A DNA stretch of 64,000 nucleotides from assembly GCA_963556255.1 (NCBI GenBank), contig OY744607.1, forward strand, positions 49,816,346 to 49,880,345, given 5' to 3'. A program made the translations under genes and the position numbers. The notes beneath the pieces are model-generated. The model worked only from the letters and a program-made list of their open reading frames with translations, had not been told where the DNA came from and made no database searches. Below, in pieces: positions 43,343-58,551 of the stretch; positions within the stretch are counted from its first letter, which is position 1; each line of letters starts with the position of its first letter. The stretch is from Allolobophora icterica (lineage: Eukaryota > Annelida > Clitellata > Crassiclitellata > Lumbricidae).

Positions 43343-43767
43343 TAGTGGGACAAATGTCCCAGTAGTCTTAGGATTTGTCCGAGTAGTGAGGCTGATTTGT
43401 CCCAGGCAATGTATGTTTAAAGTATAACTAGTGGGACAAATGTTTCAGGAGTTTTAAGATTTGCCCCAGTAGTAAACTGAAAATTATGCATTGTCGGTTG
43501 CAAGATGAATTCCTAAAAAAAAAGGTCATCGAGTTTTTTGGAACGATTTGCGAAAGAAAGTAAGGAAAGTTGAACGTTTTTGGGAGTGACGACTAAAAAA
43601 AGGTCATCAACTTTTCTTACAGATGAAATGTCTACTTTTCGTGTACAAATTCCAGAAAAAGTCGTTTGCTTTTCGAACGCGGAAGAAATTTCCCAAAAGG
43701 TCGCCCTTGTTCCATAAGAGGTTAAACACTCATCGACCAGACGCCCGACTTTGTCCCAGTAGTGTAA
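43343..43767. mobile_element. Small nested element with CTAGTGGGACAAA ends
   Basis: The ends ACTAGTGGGACAAA (about 43341) and TTTGTCCCAGTAGTG (ending 43767) are inverted repeats. A third copy of the motif occurs at 43431. It sits in the core of the long-armed element, upstream of the nuclease gene. Confidence 0.5.
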
Positions 43768-43794
43768 ATTTCTTAAAATATGCACTGCGCACAG

Positions 43795-45191
43795 CTAACA
43801 CCCACCATCATTCTCGAATATGGGCAAATTGCGGCTAGGAACCAAGTCATACTTTGCCAGCTGCCTAGAAGAGGTGGTTTCCTCTTCAACAGATGAAGGC
43901 CTGGCAGATATCCAGCCAGGCCTTTCGCTGGGTGTACCTACTGTTAATGCTATTATCCTGGATGAAGCAGTCATAGTCAACATGCTGAAACCTGGCGCTG
44001 CATGCACCTTCTTTGATAATGCCTCCCATACTTTCTTGCCCTACATCACAAGACAGCTGGAACATGTGCATTGGGTAGATGTGGTATGGGATGAATATAT
44101 ACACATTGTGCATGGCAGCTTGAAGACACACACAACGCAGTGTGAGGGGTAAGGGAACCACAGGCGGGCGGAATCTTCTAATGCACTACCTGGATATTAG
44201 CAGGGATTTCTGAGGAATGATGAAAACAAGTCAGAGTTGTTTTCTTTTTAGAGCCTGCAAATAGCAAAACCTGAAACAGAAACAGAAAGACAGGACATCG
44301 TCACACTCCACAAAGACGTGCTCTGTACTCAGCCAAGGGACACCACTGGACTTGCTCCTTTTACTCAGGAGGAAGCTGATATAAGGGTTTTGCAGCATGT
44401 CTCAGATGCTGCCAAGCATTGCTATCGTAAAGTGATGATCCGCACAGTTGACTATGATGTGTTGGTGTTAGCCATAGCAGCAGTTCAGCAGCTCAGCATT
44501 GACGAACTGTGGGTTGGCTTTTCCTCAGGCAAAAGCTTCAGGTACCTATCAACCCATGAGATGGCATGTGCCCTTGGCCCAGAGAAGTGCGTAGCCTTGC
44601 CATTCCTACACACATTTAGCGGATGTGACACAGAATCATCCATTGCTGGCCGCAGAAAAGGACTGTGTGGAACATTTGGAAGACATTCATCGACGTCACC
44701 CCAGCCGTCTCCACATTAGCTTCAACTCCCAGCTCTGTCGATCAACTCGATGTACTGGAGCGCTTAGTAGCTCTTCTGTATCACCGTGCGAGCAGTGAAG
44801 AAAAGGTGAATGAGGCATGCACGGAAACAGCTGTTCTCACAGAAAGGCAGACCAAAGGATGGATGGCCTTCCACCAACTCAAGCTGCACTTTTGGAACAT
44901 GTCAAGAGAGCTGCCTACTAGGCAGGTCATGTCTGGGCACAGATGTTCATAGCTGTTCCTAGGCTACCATGTCCTAGTGATTTGGGGTGGCGGCAAACGA
45001 TCGAAGGAGGCTGGGAAGTGACGTGGGAACATTTGCAGAAGCTTCTCGTGGCTGTTGTGAACTGCTCTAATGTGGCTGCGAGAAGGGTTGTAGGGGACAG
45101 TGCAAATGTGCTAAAGCTGCTCGACAGTGTACTGGTCTCTGTCTACCTAGAGTCCTATGCAACCGTGAATGACGTGGATGATGTTATATAA
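43795..45191 (+). pseudogene. XPG/FEN1-like nuclease family gene of transposon origin, broken
   Basis: The plus-strand pieces are 43820-44152 (AIILDEAVIVNMLKPG, FLPYITRQLEHV, VDVVWDEYI), 44318-44690 (FTQEEADIRVLQHV, RTVDYDVLVLAI, FRYLSTHEMACALG, FLHTFSGCDTESS) and, after a frame change near 44665, 44665-45191 (WNIWKTFIDVTPAV, GWEVTWEHLQ). The ordered acidic motifs ILLD-like, VWD, EEAD, TVDxD and GCD parallel the metal ligands of FEN1/XPG nucleases. The family is widespread in marine invertebrates, from memory. The usual Cys-rich C-terminus is absent. The gene's 3' third lies inside the right inverted arm. Confidence 0.7.
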
Positions 45192-46589
45192 CTCTGTGGG
45201 CAGTACTTTGTCTGGACACTGGTTCCGAAATGTGGACTAGCTGTAATATTGTGTAATGTACATTTACAAGAACTTTAGTAAGCTGCTGAATTGCTGATAT
45301 ACCATAATTTGTTTTATTTCCACATAAACCTGAACACAAAAACAAGTTTCAGAACTGGTTAATTCCCTTGCAGCCTTTGCCCAAAATACTGTATGCGTGA
45401 CACCAAAATTATAATCATAATTTTATGTTAACATGACGAGGAAGTAATCCGAAACGGGAACATTTAATTTTAAGGTCACCTTAACTTCAAGATGGCTACC
45501 ACAATTAACTTTTATCTTCTAGATAAGTAATTGCAATTAGTTCTATTGGAATCTTTGCCCCTAAATATGTATATTTCGACACCAAGATCACGATTCTAAG
45601 TGAACTGGTAGCTGAGATATTGAAAAATCTCTATTTTCGGTCGGCCATTTTGGAAAATGGCTGCCATTGAGACCAAAGGGCAAATCTGCGATGGCCCTAT
45701 ATCCAAAAATTTCCCTTAGGACATGTTCATACTATACACCAAATTTCATGCTTCTATCAGTTAATGAGCAATTGGTTTATATTTTGCTCTGGACTGCCCC
45801 TTTCCGGTCACCTTAACTTCAAGATGGCTACCAAAATTAGCTTTTCTGTTGTAGGTAAGTAATTGCAATTAGTTTTATTAGAATCCTTACCCCTAAATAT
45901 GTATGTTTAGACACCAAGATCACGATTTTAAGTGAACTAGTAGCTGAGATATTGAAAAATCTCTATTTTCGGTCGGCCATTTTAGAAAATGGCTGCCATT
46001 CAGGCCAGGAAGCAAATCTGCGATGGCCCTATAGCTAAAAATTTTCCTTAGGACATGTTCATACTATGTACAAAATTTCACAATTCTGTCATGAAGGGAG
46101 CAATTTTTACACCAACCTGCCTCACTAGAAGTCACCGTTATTGATACATTTATGCCTATATATAGACGTTGTTGTATAGATTAAAAGGTGTCGAAACAGA
46201 CGAAGCAGTTGTAGGCCTATTTGATTTTCATGACATCCATATTTCTGGGCGTCTTAAAACTTAAACTTTGCTTGATGTCAGATTTATATGCCTAATATAT
46301 TGTGCGAATTTTCTCTGTCAAATCTCTTAAACTATATAAATAAAATTAAACGATCTACAGTGTTGAATTATTATTACTTCGTTTATTGAAACTTTTCATT
46401 TAAACTTTAGTAGGCCTAGTTTTAAAAAACCGTGTTGTATATAAGACGATTATGTTATCTGGGCGAGGAAAAGTGTCTGTGTGTAATGGTGGAGAATAAC
46501 AATAATAAAAATCTAGCACTTGAAGCGCGCCTAATCAATGATAAGAAATTGCACGAAGTGCGTACAAAGTCTAATCACAGTAGCCTACA

Positions 46590-46706
46590 TTTTAAAAAGA
46601 TAAGTTTTAAGGTTAGTTTTGAAAGCTAATGGTGTCGAGGAGTTGCGAATCCGGCAGCTTGTTCCATTCAGCCGGACCGGCTAGTGCGAATGCTCGGTTT
46701 CCAACT
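46590..46706 (-). pseudogene. LINE RT C-terminus relic
   Basis: The minus strand reads RVGNRAFALAGPAEWNKLPDS, the familiar end of CR1/L2-like polymerases. It is interrupted at 46714 by a MITE and resumes after 47302. Confidence 0.6.
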
Positions 46707-46714
46707 CTCCTGAA

Positions 46715-47294
46715 CATGGGCGTCCGCAGGAATTTTTCAAGGGGCCAAACATTTCTGGGGGGGGGCAAAATATTCTAGGGAGGGGCAAAACTTTTTTGGA
46801 AGGAGCAAATGACGTTTTTTGCATAGAGCTGACTTACCTAAAACGTTAAGTAGTTTTAGCATTGAAATTCGTGTTGGGACTGTTGGAATAATCATAATAA
46901 TCAAACAAATTTATTTTTGTAAAATATTTTCAAAATCCAGGAGAGGGGCAAATGCCCCCTTGCTCCCCCTACGGACGCCGGACGCCAGGGGCGCCGGCAG
47001 CGTGACGCACTGGACGCACGTGCGTCCACCCACGAAATCAATTCCACACAAGGATTATCGCATCGATATTTTTGACAATTTCACTGTGTAATTTTGGTTT
47101 AATAATACATTATGTATAAATAATATCATATGATATCATATGCATGTGTTATACTGTACTTTTATAAGTCACTCTGAGTCATTTTCAGTGTATGACTACA
47201 AGTGGCAGACAGAGGAAGGGTACGGATGGGGGAGACGGGAGGGGTGTGCGTCCAATTATGTAAAGCCTGGCGGCGCCCCTGCCGGACGCCCATG
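46715..47294. mobile_element. hAT-type MITE (outer) with 8-bp TSD
   Basis: It starts CATGGGCGTCCGCAGG and ends CGGACGCCCATG, flanked by CTCCTGAA at 46707-46714 and 47295-47302. A second partial copy (GTGTTGGGAC...GCGGACGCCCATG) lies at about 55490-55632. Its right end is interrupted by the inner MITE. Confidence 0.85.
46986..47281. mobile_element. hAT-type MITE (inner), 296 bp
   Basis: The termini CAGGGGCGCCGGCAG and its imperfect complement ending CGGCGCCCCTG are flanked by CCGGACGC at 46978-46985 and 47282-47289. It is inserted in the outer MITE. Confidence 0.85.
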
Positions 47295-47302
47295 CTCCTG
47301 AA

Positions 47303-47844
47303 TGAAGGAGTGACGGAAAAATCACCTTGGGAGGATGATCGTAGACTCGTAGTCCTCGTCTGGATCGAAGAGATAAACATGGTGCAACAAGTGAAGAAAC
47401 GTATGAAGGAAACGAAGAATCCGCATTCGCAGATGACGTAGGTTTAAGATACTTCGTTTTCAGAAATCTCTCTGATTAACTTAGATAGGGCCTATGACTA
47501 TCAAATATAAGGCCTGACCGATTAGCAGTAGTAGATTGTCCCATGTTTAACAATATCTTAAGGCTGCCAGGGCGTTGACGTCGATCTTACCTTCTAGTTC
47601 AAACAACTAACATTAAAAATCATTATTATTATGCATATAGGTGCTACAAGAATAATTTTTTCAGACAATTTGCAGAGGAACTAACTTAGAAGATAATTTG
47701 ATATGGTGCCAGTTGAATATTTTTTTCACAAAATATTTTAGAAAGCAGTTTTAAAATGTGTTAAATGTTAAAATCAACTGTTCTGTCTGTACCCGGTTGC
47801 GGTTTGTCAACTGGTTTATCTAATAAACGATATATATAAAATAA
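47303..47844. other. No gene seen
   Basis: AT-rich sequence between the nested MITEs and the (TG)n tract, with short ORFs only. Confidence 0.35.
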
Positions 47845-48019
<175 letters not shown>

Positions 48020-48039
48020 CTGGGCTAAGTTTTGGCTTG

Positions 48040-48700
48040 TTTTGATAAACACTTTAACAACATCATTATGGTCCATTGACCGAAGGCCCGTATAGGCGTC
48101 AAATGCACTCTCATCATCACTTGTTTCCACAGTCTCGGATCCTCTCCTACTATTCTCAGGCTGTGCAGATCTGTTTCCACCAATCAAGGGCGGCGATCCC
48201 GAGGTGGGGTTCGAGGGGGAAAAGACCCCAACTTTAACAGTGGGGGGACACAGTATACAGTTGTCCCCCAAAATTTCGAAGAAACAGCCAAAAAAAGTCC
48301 AACATTTTTTAATCTCTTCTTTGATGAGATCAGTTCAAAAGTGTCCCTTGTTCCCCCACCTGTCAAACAAGATCGCCGCCAGTGCCACCAATCCTTGATA
48401 TCATTAGGTCTTCCTCGTCGCCCATTTCCACCCATAATTCATATTATCACATTTTCGTCCATTCTACATATATGCCCAAACACACTCAGTTTCCTTTCAA
48501 TATTGCATCTTCCTTTATATTCAGTCTTCTTTGGACCTCCTGTCTCCTCTTTTGTCATATTCGTTGTTCTATTCAGGTGCAATAATCTTCTGTAGCAATA
48601 AATTTTAAATGCAAGTATTTTATCCTGGTCAGTCTCTTTATTTTCCATGATTCACAAGTATGAAGATATGTCGTGTTGTGTTTTAATAAAAAAACTTGAT
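48040..48700 (-). pseudogene. LINE C-terminal relic split by a MITE
   Basis: The minus strand contains KILAFKIYCYRRLLHL, KLSVFGHICRMDENVI, GRRGRPNDIKDW and, beyond the MITE, WKQICTA. This order (AFEMWCYRRLL, FGHICRM, GRRGRP) is the C-terminal signature of several non-LTR polymerases. Frames are broken. Confidence 0.75.
48185..48384. mobile_element. hAT-type MITE, 200 bp, exact 8-bp TSD
   Basis: The termini CAAGGGCGGCGATCC and GATCGCCGCCAGTG are imperfect inverted repeats, flanked by CCACCAAT at 48177-48184 and 48385-48392. Confidence 0.9.
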
Positions 48701-48727
48701 TGATTGATGAGCATCTTACTACTTGGC

Positions 48728-48937
48728 GGAGGGGGAGATAGAGTAATGGTAACACTCATAGCCAGAAGAGCATTAGGATCGCAGTTCGATACTCGTAACT
48801 CCCCTATACGACGGGGCCTTGCATGGCTGCCAAACCGTGTGTTTAATTAAGATCTTGATTGTACTGTCATGTTTCAATGTAATCTTACTGCGTTTGTCAG
48901 TTTGAATCAATAAAGAAGATTATTATTATTATTACAC
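48728..48937 (+). mobile_element. tRNA-derived SINE with ATT tail
   Basis: Boxes resemble AGAGTAATGGTAACACTC and GCAGTTCGATACTC. The 3' end is TTACTGCGTTTGTCAG, AATAAAGAAG and (ATT)n, shared with 17945-18505. Confidence 0.8.
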
Positions 48938-52357
<3,420 letters not shown>

Positions 52358-53385
52358 ATGAGTGATAAAACTAACGAACGAAAGAAACGAAAGAGTATAA
52401 TGTAAATTTCCAATGCTTCTGAGTGCACTCCACGGCTCGCTCGTCTGTATATAGTCAACTTTGCATCACATTAGATCACATTACAAGTGTGTAAAGTAAT
52501 GCAATTTTATTTGGCGCCTTTTCTAACAACGTCGTTTTCTCTTCTCTTCGACATAGCCTACACTTCAGGTCTCACGCTATTACTCTTTACACTACGCCAG
52601 TAAATCACAAATTTCAGTAATGTGACAATAATCCTCTGTCGTGTTAAGACCAAGACATTACAAGCAAAACCTTCTCCTTTAAGTTGTCATGCTAAATGAG
52701 ATTCTGCAAAATCTGGCGCTGCATAAAGTTCTGACGTCGTCGTCACACAAACGCAGCTTGGTTGGTTAGTTGCTCTTTAACGACACTGTGTCATAACAAT
52801 GATGATCAGCGTCGCCCTCCTCCAGTCTCCAGGCTTGGGACTGGCACTACCAGAGTACTGGCAGTGGCGGTGTGTACAAACGTAGCTTAACTAGTTCCAA
52901 CTTTTCAACTACTGCACTTCTGCGCTTAGCAAACTCAGAAAACGTGCGCTAAATAATCTCCAGACATATCCACCGGGAATACTGTTTCCGCTGCGTATAA
53001 TACTGGAATCTCAAAAGCTGCGAGCGATAATTTGTTGAATTATTCGGTGCTTTGCGTGGGTGGCGCACAAGATGGCGCTTGGACGACTCTCCTCCGCGTT
53101 AATAGTAACTAAATATTAATTTCTGGGTATACATATTGGGAATCCCAAGTGCAAGGGACTTATCCCTCGGGTTATCCTCAAAGTCATTTGCTTTATGATT
53201 GAATTTACACCGCTAGGTGGCGGTCATGCCCGTCCAATCATCTACAGGTGTCGCTAGAGTCACGAGGGTGTCAACGCTACGTAAACAGCTGCGTGCATTT
53301 TCGAAATTTCCAACGCAACCGATAGAAAAGATTTTCACCTACCCTTTCCCAATCGTAAGTACTAGGTTCTGTATCTACGAATCTG

Positions 53386-53587
53386 ATTGGCCACTAAACC
53401 GGCCAATCAGTAGACGGCATCTTTGACCGTTACCCGACGACCTGAATTTTCGTTTCAAATCAGCCAATCAAGTGGCCGAGTTAAACGAACGGTTCTTTTC
53501 AACAGCCAATCGCGAGCCTACAAAATGTTCGCAATCGCATTGTGGTGTAGCTGACCTAATTTGTTGCGGGCACTGATAGGGTATAAA
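53386..53587 (+). promoter_or_regulatory. Promoter of the secreted-peptide gene
   Basis: Four CCAAT pentamers (ATTGG 53386-53390, CCAAT at 53403, 53464 and 53506) precede a TATAAA at 53582-53587. The start codon is 56 nt downstream of the TATA box, so transcription would begin near 53610 with a leader of only about 25 nt. Confidence 0.65.
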
Positions 53588-53637
53588 TTACGCAGCTCAG
53601 TCGCGAAACTTGTTTATTGCTGGCTCATAATTTCAAG

Positions 53638-56132
53638 ATGGCGTCCGTCTTTCAGCTGATACTTGCTTTGACCGCGTTCGTCGTCTGCCTACAGTCGAAG
53701 CCGAACAAAGCCAATCATGCGCCGCCTAGTGACGTAAGTAGTAGTAGTAGGAGCAACTGCTTTACGTTGCTCATTTTTTAAGAGCTTATTTTTTATCATT
53801 CATTTATCAGGAAAGTTTTCAGCGCGCGCAGTCACACAGAATGCAAATCTGGTCAACAGGAGGTATACGATCAAAGTTCTATGGGGATACGTTTAGCTGT
53901 TTTCGTCTAAGCTCGTTTATATAAAAATACAAGGTCAGTGACGGATTCATATGTCACGCCCCGTTTATTTATTTTTTGGGGTGACATTGAGTTTGACCCT
54001 TAAAACCAGTTTTGTTAAATGTATCGGGCGAATGTAATTAAGTAAAAGTAAATAGGACTAGGGGCCTACGTACTTAAGGAAAAGTAATCACACATTTCAC
54101 TTTTGTAAAGCTAAAAAGTATTCTTCCAAATAATAGGACCCTACTTTTAAATAAAAAAGTCAAAGTACTGAGTCTTGTTTCTATAATTCGATCCACTCAT
54201 ATACTTTCAAAAGATTAAATTTTGAAAATGCCTATCATCCATTGAGTGCGTTGATATAGGGCCTAGGCCTAATTTATTATTAAGGTCACAGCACTTCGTT
54301 CTATAGCCTAGGCCTACTCTAATTTAAACATTGACGACAAACATGACTATGGATGTTCCAAATTGTCAACGATTTCACTCATTATGAATTGTAAAGAGTT
54401 TAGGAATAAAATGAATTAGGGTGCAAACTATGTCAGTTTTATCGACTTATGTTTAAGAAAATTTCACACTTATTTTCCAAGTTACGCAAGAATTACCGCC
54501 GTGTGCACGAGTCACGTGTTTTGGGTGAAGTCTATTGGTCAGAGTTGGAAACTACCAGAGTCTATAAATAGATTTCCAATCGCGCCCTTTCTAAAAAATG
54601 TTATAGCGACATTTTTAGTAACGAACATTGTAACGAATATTACGGAAATTGTAACTAAGTAAAAGTACTGAAAATGAGTTAAATTTTATTTTGTTAAAAG
54701 TAAAAGTATTTCCGTTTTGAGATGTTAAATTTTATTTTGTTACAAGTAACAGTATTTCCGTTTTGGGGTACTTCTTTACAAGTAAAGTACTGAAATTTTA
54801 CTTAGGCCTAAGTACAGTAACGCGTTGCTTTTACACCGTTAGCCTACTGTACAACACTGCTTTAAACTACTGAGTGTGAAGGTTGCCTTGTGCTCTCAGA
54901 AGATCACGACAAAATGGGGAACTTGAGAAAGATAATTGTAGTGACAGTCATGGACGATTCTTCTTTCAGTACAATAATGAAATGAAAAACCGATGTGGAC
55001 AACATTAGACGTGGAATTGTGAGAAATTGAAAGCAGGTTATAAATCCATAAGGTTAAAGGGAGGGAATTTTGCTGCTCACTGGGTGACGTTCATACATGG
55101 CTGCAAATCTTAGATTGGGCGTTGCACAAATGCATAGCTATTATTAACGGTGACGCCTATAGAGGTGCGCAGGTAATGTTTCTCTTACTTAAGGTAAATC
55201 CCAGCGAAATATGTTTTAAAACCGTGTCGTTGATGAAATCTGTCTAAATATTTTTAAAAATCTCTTTTAATATTAATTAGTAACTTATATAGCGGCGGTG
55301 TATTAAGCAAAGGGCGTCAACGGTGGCACACCAAAACGAAGGCGTAACAGATCAACACCCAGAAGATCAGGCCGTTGAGACAGAGAACCAGCGTATGGTG
55401 GATAAGCAATTTGAAAGAGGTAGGTCCTTAGTTGAGAGCGAAATGACACAAGGACTTATCTAAATAATTATGGTGTTTTTTCGGATTGAAAATCGTGTTG
55501 GGACGTTGTAACTATTAGTCCCAGGTTGTAATAATCATAATAATCCAAAAATTCTAGTTTTTCTAAAAATATGCGTAAAATCCAGAGGGGAGCAAGTGCT
55601 TCCCTTTCCTCTCCTCTGCGGACGCCCATGTTTGTAAAGCGTAAATTATAGAACTATACATCCTCTACCCATGGAAAATGTTAAAATTAGTCATTCATTG
55701 TAGCCATTCGTCGTTCTCGTTTTTCTCAAGATACCAGGTGTGGATGTCACCGATTTAAAATGCCAATAATGCATTGTTTAAGGTTTAAATCGATTGTTTT
55801 AACTATTCCCGCAGAACCTGTCCGCGTTCAAGCGAATCTTCTGCAACTACGATGGATGCTTCGACAAGCGCTTCGCACCGCCGTTGATACGACCAAGACT
55901 GCCAACAGTTGTCCTAACGCAACCCAAACGGACCCTCACGGACGAAGAAAGTCATCAACAGACGGACTACGACACCCTGCCGACCTATGACGTACCAAGC
56001 AGCGGATACTCCAAAGGAAACGTCGGCTACGGGACCAGCGCCAGGTCATGGGTCGTACCGATGACACTCGAAGCCTTAAAGAACTCGGAAAATTCGAAAA
56101 CAGCGGATCAAATTAAACCATGTTCTATGTAA
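53638..56132 (+). CDS. Candidate secreted neuropeptide/hormone precursor, two exons, 137 aa
   Basis: Exon 1 is 53638-53733 (donor GAC|GTAAGT) and exon 2 is 55815-56132 (acceptor TTCCCGCAG), phase 0. Residues 1-20 (MASVFQLILALTAFVVCLQS) form a clear signal peptide. Dibasic KR sites at 38-39, 50-51 and 70-71 divide the precursor. They release a decapeptide at 40-49, IFCNYDGCFD, with Cys42 and Cys47 able to form a small disulfide ring. The C-terminal 66 residues are Tyr/Ser-rich with one further Cys (135). No amidation Gly precedes the dibasic sites. The FCN..GC pattern is reminiscent of CCAP, but the ring is one residue shorter. The family is not identified. The gene is supported by its TATA box, signal peptide, consensus splice sites and AATAAA at 56309. 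Confidence 0.75.
54000..54865. mobile_element. Decayed hAT-like repeat in the peptide-gene intron
   Basis: The right end, read in reverse, is CAGTGTTGTACAGTAGG followed by GCAACGCGTTACTGTACTTA. AAGTAAAAGT motifs run throughout. The left end and TSD are not resolved. Confidence 0.45.
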
Positions 56133-56308
56133 ACACAAAATATACAACTAATTGAAGTCGAACTAAATAGAGGAGAAAGAAAATCCATGTTTTAAAGGGA
56201 CGCAGATTCGTTCAGGCCAGACTTGCTGTCCAAAGGATGCACGTCACACGTGACGTGTTGCGAAGGATTTATACAATTTGTTTAAGTCGCTTTTGTTTGA
56301 AACAGAAA

Positions 56309-56314
56309 AATAAA
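56309..56314 (+). terminator. Poly(A) signal of the peptide gene
   Basis: AATAAA lies 177 nt after the stop codon. Confidence 0.6.
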
Positions 56315-57329
56315 CATACATATCATTCAAATGGTAAATAATAATGATAATAATAATAATAATTTCCGCTTTGCGCGGCACTTTCCCTCTCTCGAATCCT
56401 GAGGAATAGAGGCCGTTCCAGATGATTTACTTATTTTAATTAATATTTAAGTCACCAAGGGATCATATGTACCTTGGGGCAAAAAAAAATAATAATAGCA
56501 ATAATAATAATTATGATGATGATGATTTTTGACGTAGCCTATGATCCACTGGAGACCTCATAACGGTTTTAGCCTATTCCATGGCAGTGGATTTCGGTGG
56601 CTTTTCCCCGGCGGAATGCCATCTGCATCTCCGGGACACTGCCATCACTCCCAGAGCTGAGATGGCGCTTGAGACAACAATAACAATGATAGCTTTCTTC
56701 ACAACAATCATGGTCTAGCGTAGCTAGCTGATGGGGAGGGAGTTGATGTAGGTAATAGGAATATGTAGCGCGACCTGCATGTGAGGTGTTGCCTCTCGTG
56801 TCATCGGTTCGTGGTGAAATGTGCCAGAAGAAAACGTTAACGGCGCGTCGCTATGACGACCAATCGGAGCATCTCTGGTGCTCGATGACCAGCTCGGCCC
56901 CAGACAGATGGCCCGAAGAAAGACTAAGACGACGCTCAGCAGTAGTTGATGAGTTTATTCACAAGTTAAAACGCACTACAGCTTCTTCTCAAACTCTTGA
57001 CAAATCTCTTACTACCTCTGTTTATACAGTCAAATCAGTCGGTTGGGTTACTCGCTTACTCACATAGTTACGTCTGTTCATCCCTCTCCCTCTGTCTCTG
57101 TCCGAATTCGTCTTTATCCGTCTGTATATCTCTGTCTACGTGGCATCTGGTCAGTTGGTCAGCGGGCTCGTACTTCTGGGGCTAACACGCGCCTTCGTGC
57201 ATAGTCTGGGATTAATGCATCGGTTTGTCAGTCTGTGGTCACGAGAGCATGCCACCATCAATTACCCGTGTCATGGAGTGCAAACCTTCAAATGAATATC
57301 TGATGCCACAGAAGTCAATCACTACAATT

Positions 57330-57374
<45 letters not shown>

Positions 57375-58550
57375 TAATACTAATAATAATCAGTGCTTTT
57401 TCTGCCCTAACGCTACGGAACCGCGTTCCGGCAACTTTTTTCAGCTACGGCACTGCAAATTATTTAGTTAGTTTAATAAAAGACTAATCCGCCGGTTGCA
57501 TACATATACGAGACAACCAGAAGGCGGTATAGAAGTTAAAGCAATGCACTTGTATGATAATGTAGGTTAGTGGTACAAGTGGACTGCAGACTGTCTAATA
57601 GAGGCTATAGAGCGATAGGTATGAGCTGTGAGTAGGTCTAGAAAATGCAGACCTTCTGACCGAATTCTAGGAACAGTTGATTGGTGGACTAGATGAGGAA
57701 TTGCAGATCGTTGGTCTGACTGTGGCAGGCCAAGGGTAGTCCTGACTAGGCAGTCATGGTTCCTAAGGTAGGGACTATAGGAAGGTGAAACAGGTAGGAA
57801 GCATACGCTCAAGCATGCATATGGAGGTATGGCCGCATGGTCGGTTATAAGGGTTAGAAAGGTGGATAGACAGACAGACGGTGAGATAGGAAAGGAAGTA
57901 AGCAGGCAAATGAGATCAGCAATAGATAGAGACACAGGTAAAATGTCAAAGGACCAGGAAGATAGACGGACACAGGAAGGGTTGCAGTGAGGTAGAGAGA
58001 TATTTAGGGGTCAGTAGTAACTATAGGATCGAGTTAACAGAGACCTACATGTACGTTTAGTGGTCAGCCAGTGGGAATGAGGCGTAGGGTGGAATCATGC
58101 GTAGTAGCAGTAGTAGCTATGCTAATGGTATGACGTAGATAGAAGCGCTGATTAGTGAGGAAGGTAGAACCCTGGATGTTAACGATCAGCCGTAAGAGAG
58201 TGCATAAATTATGAGGATAGGCTATGCCGCTATACGCAAGAGAGGATAGCGGATTGACCGAAGGTAGAATAGAAGCCTAGGCCTGCGGATTGTCGTAGCC
58301 GAGTAAATATTAGTGGACTCACTGAAGACGTTTTGAGGTATAAGATTAGGAGACGGGATTTGGCGGCATTCTGTGTTTCCTGACTGTATAGAAGACAGAC
58401 GCATTGGTGTCTGCACAGTTGGGAACAGATTAGACATTTCTTTGTCTGAATCGAGGTAAGTCCAGCAGGCTATAATCATTAGGCCGTCGAACTCAGCGGA
58501 ATGACGTCACTCTTTGTCTTGCATATAATCAACCCCAACTGCGTATACAG
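56315..58550. other. Intergenic, no gene recognised
   Basis: Contains (AAT)n at 57330-57390 and a purine-rich, weakly repetitive stretch at 57560-58480 whose minus-strand frames have no family signature. Confidence 0.35.
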
Positions 58551-58551
58551 G

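Larger units (their letters stand above)
41983..46127 (+). mobile_element. 4.1-kb element with 1.3-kb terminal inverted repeats and an XPG/FEN-like nuclease gene (Academ-like?)
   Basis: The left arm (41983 to about 43318) and the right arm (about 44785-46127) are near-identical inverted copies. An 82-codon frame is identical in both (42920-43168 minus, 44943-45191 plus). The tips TAGTGGGGCAG and CTGCCTCACTA are flanked by GAA at 41980-41982 and 46128-46130, a possible 3-bp TSD. The unique core carries the nuclease-like gene pieces. Academ DNA transposons, as I recall, carry XPG nuclease domains and make 3-4 bp TSDs. That assignment is inference. Confidence 0.75.

Noticed and set aside
57567..58479. 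Minus-strand frames of 122 and 85 aa
   Set aside because: Biased purine-rich sequence, no recognisable domain, no splice consensus linking them.
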